Below, one piece after another: positions 61,713-64,000 of a DNA stretch of 64,000 nt (its first letter is position 1; each line of letters starts with the position of its first letter). The stretch comes from Micromonospora chersina (GTDB taxonomy: Bacteria > Actinomycetota > Actinomycetes > Mycobacteriales > Micromonosporaceae). The DNA is taken from assembly GCF_900091475.1 (NCBI RefSeq), contig NZ_FMIB01000002.1, forward strand, positions 4,030,001-4,094,000, given 5' to 3'. The position numbers were made by a program, and so were the translations under genes. The notes under the pieces were generated by a model, which worked only from the letters and a program-made list of their open reading frames with translations, had not been told where the DNA came from and did not search any database.

Positions 61713-62768
61713 TCAGCGCAGGGCCGTGACCTGCTTCGGGTGGGCCGCGGTCCAGTCGCCGAGCCGGTCGGTGCGCAGCGCGTCGAGGAACCCCGGGGCC
61801 AGGGCCGGGTCGAGCCGGAACCCCAACGGCGACTCCTCCGCCTTTCCGTGGCGGACCGGCAGGCCGACCGCGACCGGCTCGGCGGTGGCCGCCTTCCCGG
61901 CCGCCGAGACCAGGGCCGGAAGGGACAGTTCCCCGGTGTCGATCACCGCGCCCGAGCCGATCTTCGTGATCAACCGGCTGAGCAGCAGCGGATCGGTCAG
62001 CGCCCCCTGCTCTTGGACTCGGTGGAGCAGTCCGGCCGCGTACCGGGCGGCGTTGCGGTCACGGTCCAGCCCACCCTCGGGCATGTTGAACCGCTGGCGG
62101 AGCACGTCCACAGCGGCGGCACCGTCGAGCCGCTGGCATCCGGCGCGGTAGGTCCGGTGGGTGTGGTACGAGCGGACCGTGGTCGGCAGGCAGACCGGCA
62201 CGCCGCCGACCGCGTCGGTGAGCTCGCGGGTCGCCCCGTAGGTGAGCACCGCGCCCGCGTCGATCCGTACGCCGGTCAGCTGGGCGACCACCTGCCGGGT
62301 CGCCCGGTATCCGGCGGCCAGATCCTTCCCCGACGGCCCGGCGCCGAAGGCGAAGGACGCGTTGAGCTTGTCGGTCCCCCGGCCGGGGATCGGCACCAGC
62401 AGGTCGCGTGGGAGGGAGACCAGGTAGAGCCGGCTGCGGTCCGCCGGGACGTGCACCAGCAGCACGGAGTCGGCGCGCCGGCCCCCGCCGGCCTGGTCCA
62501 GGCCGAGGAGCAGCACGTTCAGCGCCCCGGTGGGCGCCGGCGAGGGCGTCGCCAGCAGGTTCGCGGTCTCCGGCGGGCGCGGCGCGACCGCGGTGAAACC
62601 GGCCAGGGCGGCGGCGACCACCGCCAGCGCCGTACCCGCGAGCCGGAGCCGCAGACGTCGGCGCCGGCGGCGGACCACGGCCCGGTCGATGGCGGCCCGG
62701 ACCGGGGCGGTGGGCGGGGTCAACGCCTCGCGCCTGGCGAACGCGGCCCGCAGGTCGTCCTCGATCAT
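61713..62768 (-). CDS. LCP (LytR-CpsA-Psr) family protein with anti-sigma-like N-terminus
   Basis: 351 residues. A cytoplasmic segment of about 45 residues (MIEDDLRAAFARREALTPP, then Arg-rich) precedes one membrane helix (about 45-62). The extracellular LCP domain starts near residue 78: NVLLLGLDQAGGGRRADSVLLVHV, YLVSLPRDLLVPIPG, DKLNASFAFGAG, VGGVPVCLP, LDGAAAVDVLRQRF. The Arg/Asp residues of LCP ligases are present. LCP enzymes transfer glycopolymers to peptidoglycan. The ATG overlaps the sigma-factor stop (TGATG), the position where an anti-sigma gene normally lies. Confidence 0.88.
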   Translation of the reverse strand: MIEDDLRAAFARREALTPPTAPVRAAIDRAVVRRRRRRLRLRLAGTALAVVAAALAGFTAVAPRPPETANLLATPSPAPTGALNVLLLGLDQAGGGRRADSVLLVHVPADRSRLYLVSLPRDLLVPIPGRGTDKLNASFAFGAGPSGKDLAAGYRATRQVVAQLTGVRIDAGAVLTYGATRELTDAVGGVPVCLPTTVRSYHTHRTYRAGCQRLDGAAAVDVLRQRFNMPEGGLDRDRNAARYAAGLLHRVQEQGALTDPLLLSRLITKIGSGAVIDTGELSLPALVSAAGKAATAEPVAVGLPVRHGKAEESPLGFRLDPALAPGFLDALRTDRLGDWTAAHPKQVTALR

Positions 62769-63250
62769 CAGCAGACCTCCACGTACTCGGCTCGGAGGGT
62801 GGCCAGGGCGCGGGAGATGCACGAGCGCACGGTGCCGACGGCGCAGCCGAGGATCTCCGCGATCTCCGCGTCGGGCAGGTCCTCGTAGTAGCGGAGCACC
62901 AGCGTGGCCCGCTGCCGCCGGGGCAGCCGCGACAGCCACGACCAGACCTGGTCGCGGTCCACCGCCGACTGCGCGTGGTCGCTCGGCGCCGGCACCGCCT
63001 CGTCCGGTTCGCCGCGCAGCAGCACCCGGCGCGCCCAGGAGCCGCGCCGCCAGTCGATGAACTGGTTGGTGAGCATCCGGCGCACGTACCGCTCCGGCGC
63101 GTCGCTGCGGGCGACCCGGCGCCAGTTGAGCTGGACCCGGACCATGGTCTCCTGCACCAGGTCCTGGGCCTGGTGCGGGTCGCCGGTCAGCATGACCGCG
63201 TACCGCAGCAGGGCGCTCAGCCGCGCGTCGGCGAACTCCTCGTACGTCAC
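62768..63250 (-). CDS. SigE-family ECF sigma factor
   Basis: 160 residues: sigma-2 region (RLSALLRYAVMLTGDPHQAQDLVQETMVRV, then RYVRRMLTNQFIDWRR) and sigma-4 region (LSRLPRRQRATLVLRYYEDLPDAEIAEILGCAVGTVRSCISRALATLR). This is the actinobacterial SigE-family type. GTG at 63250. Coupled to the LCP-protein gene that follows, which probably controls or depends on it. Confidence 0.92.
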   Translation of the reverse strand: MTYEEFADARLSALLRYAVMLTGDPHQAQDLVQETMVRVQLNWRRVARSDAPERYVRRMLTNQFIDWRRGSWARRVLLRGEPDEAVPAPSDHAQSAVDRDQVWSWLSRLPRRQRATLVLRYYEDLPDAEIAEILGCAVGTVRSCISRALATLRAEYVEVC

Positions 63251-63428
63251 TGCACCTCCCGGTGTCCCGCCCTGTTGACGGGCACGGGCCGGCGGAACAT
63301 TGCACCGACCCTGATCAGCCGTTCGGTCAATATCTGCCGATGCAGGCGCCCCGGGACAGCGGAGCGACTTAAGGCTTCTTTAAGCTCCACGGGCTCCACC
63401 TGATCATTCACGGGAGGAACCCCCAACC

Positions 63429-64000
63429 ATGCTTTCCCACTCCACCCGGCGCTGGCTCGCCGGGCTGGGCGTCGCAGGCGCATTCGTCGCCGCCTCCGCC
63501 ACCCCCGCCGCCGCGGCCGACTCATTCCAGCTGATCTCCTACGACACGCTGGTCGCGCCGGGCCACTCGGTCCTCAACTACCTCTACGCGTACGACCCCG
63601 AGAGCGAGAAGGAGCTGCAGAAGCTCACCCTCGACCTGGACCTGTCGAAGGTCGACGACTTCGCCACGCTGGAACTGGCGAGCGGCGGCTGGGACTGCGC
63701 CACGACCGACGCCAACCTGCACTGTGAGGCGGTGGCCGGCGAGTGGGGCGTACCGAGCTTCGACTACTACCTGACCGCGAAGTCCGACGCCACCCCCGGG
63801 CAGAAGGCCGAGATCGCCGTCAAGGCCAACGGCGACGGCAAGGTCGCCACCGGCTCCGTCAGCGTCACCGTGGCTGAGGGCGTCGACCTCCAGAGCGAGC
63901 CCGAGGACAGCGTCGACGGCGCGCCGGGCGCCGAGGTCGGCCTGCCGGGCACGGTCCGCAACGGCGGCGAGAACACCGCCCACGGTGCCGTGTTGCGGCT
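63429..64000 (+). CDS. Secreted protein with Ig-like/CARDB-like repeats, 3' truncated
   Basis: The frame is open from ATG at 63429 to the window end (190 residues seen). GGGAGGA lies at about 63412-63418. A signal peptide (residues 1-30) ends in TPAAAAD. The rest is beta-rich: FQLISYDTLVAPGHSVLNYLY, LTLDLDLSKVDDFATLELAS, and later GLPGTVRNGGENTAHGAVLRL, which is the start of a CARDB/DUF11-like repeat. Two cysteines (TDANLHCEA, WDCAT) could form a disulfide. Similar actinomycete surface proteins end in a sortase or membrane anchor, which would lie outside the window. Confidence 0.8.
   Translation, partial: MLSHSTRRWLAGLGVAGAFVAASATPAAAADSFQLISYDTLVAPGHSVLNYLYAYDPESEKELQKLTLDLDLSKVDDFATLELASGGWDCATTDANLHCEAVAGEWGVPSFDYYLTAKSDATPGQKAEIAVKANGDGKVATGSVSVTVAEGVDLQSEPEDSVDGAPGAEVGLPGTVRNGGENTAHGAVLR

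Overview
This is a GC-rich actinobacterial chromosome segment, most likely from a Micromonosporaceae species (Micromonospora or a close relative). The grounds are the heavily G/C-biased third codon positions, frequent GTG and occasional TTG starts, short GTGA/ATGA gene overlaps, a BldC-type developmental regulator, F420-type and LCP-type proteins, and gene neighbourhoods that recur in actinomycete core chromosomes. About 65 protein genes and three tRNAs are packed densely. I saw no transposase, integrase, CRISPR array or rRNA.

Layout. 1-3.0 kb: the end of a carotenoid operon (truncated phytoene desaturase, IPP isomerase, MerR/cobalamin-type regulator). 3.0-4.8 kb: a lipoprotein polysaccharide deacetylase, a tRNA Glu-Asp-Phe cluster, and a broken immunity-like gene. 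4.8-15.2 kb: mixed metabolism and housekeeping, including a substrate-binding lipoprotein whose two halves are in reversed order (apparent circular permutation), an enoyl-CoA hydratase/hydroxyacyl-CoA dehydrogenase pair, and bldC. 15.4-18.1 kb: a conserved hypothetical gene, an amino-acid dehydrogenase and a DUF3073 gene. 18.2-19.5 kb: a two-gene RiPP operon (radical SAM/SPASM maturase plus an aromatic/Asn-rich precursor). 19.6-32.9 kb: the main purine block (purM, purF, purL, purQ, purS, later purB), interleaved with a membrane protein carrying a very long Gly/Tyr tail, a ComB-like phosphatase and a secreted trypsin. 33.3-37.2 kb: a divergent thiolase / FabG4-MaoC lipid module. 37.3-41.9 kb: an unusual operon of NUDIX-regulator, J-domain pseudokinase, VWA protein, divergent PurA paralogue and DedA protein. 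41.9-48.6 kb: a two-component system flanked by two DedA paralogues, then a TetR-controlled SCP2/acyl-CoA dehydrogenase operon and an acyl-CoA ligase. 48.7-64 kb: a secreted dimethylformamidase-like protein, purD, an AbiEi/DUF559-type protein, purA, a diacylglycerol-kinase-like protein, an EspI-like ATPase, DUF3151, a LOG-family protein, fructose-bisphosphate aldolase, a holin-like membrane protein, an ECF sigma factor joined to an LCP protein, and the start of a secreted protein.

How it fits together. Six canonical steps of IMP/AMP synthesis (PurF, PurD, PurSQL, PurM, PurB, PurA) are encoded here. The lipid genes form two modules whose divergent promoters carry similar candidate TetR operators, so one regulator may control both. 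The two loci that look most like under-described systems are the RiPP operon at 18.2-19.5 kb and the pseudokinase/VWA/PurA-like operon at 37.3-41.2 kb. All function calls rest on motif recognition by eye, without database searches.
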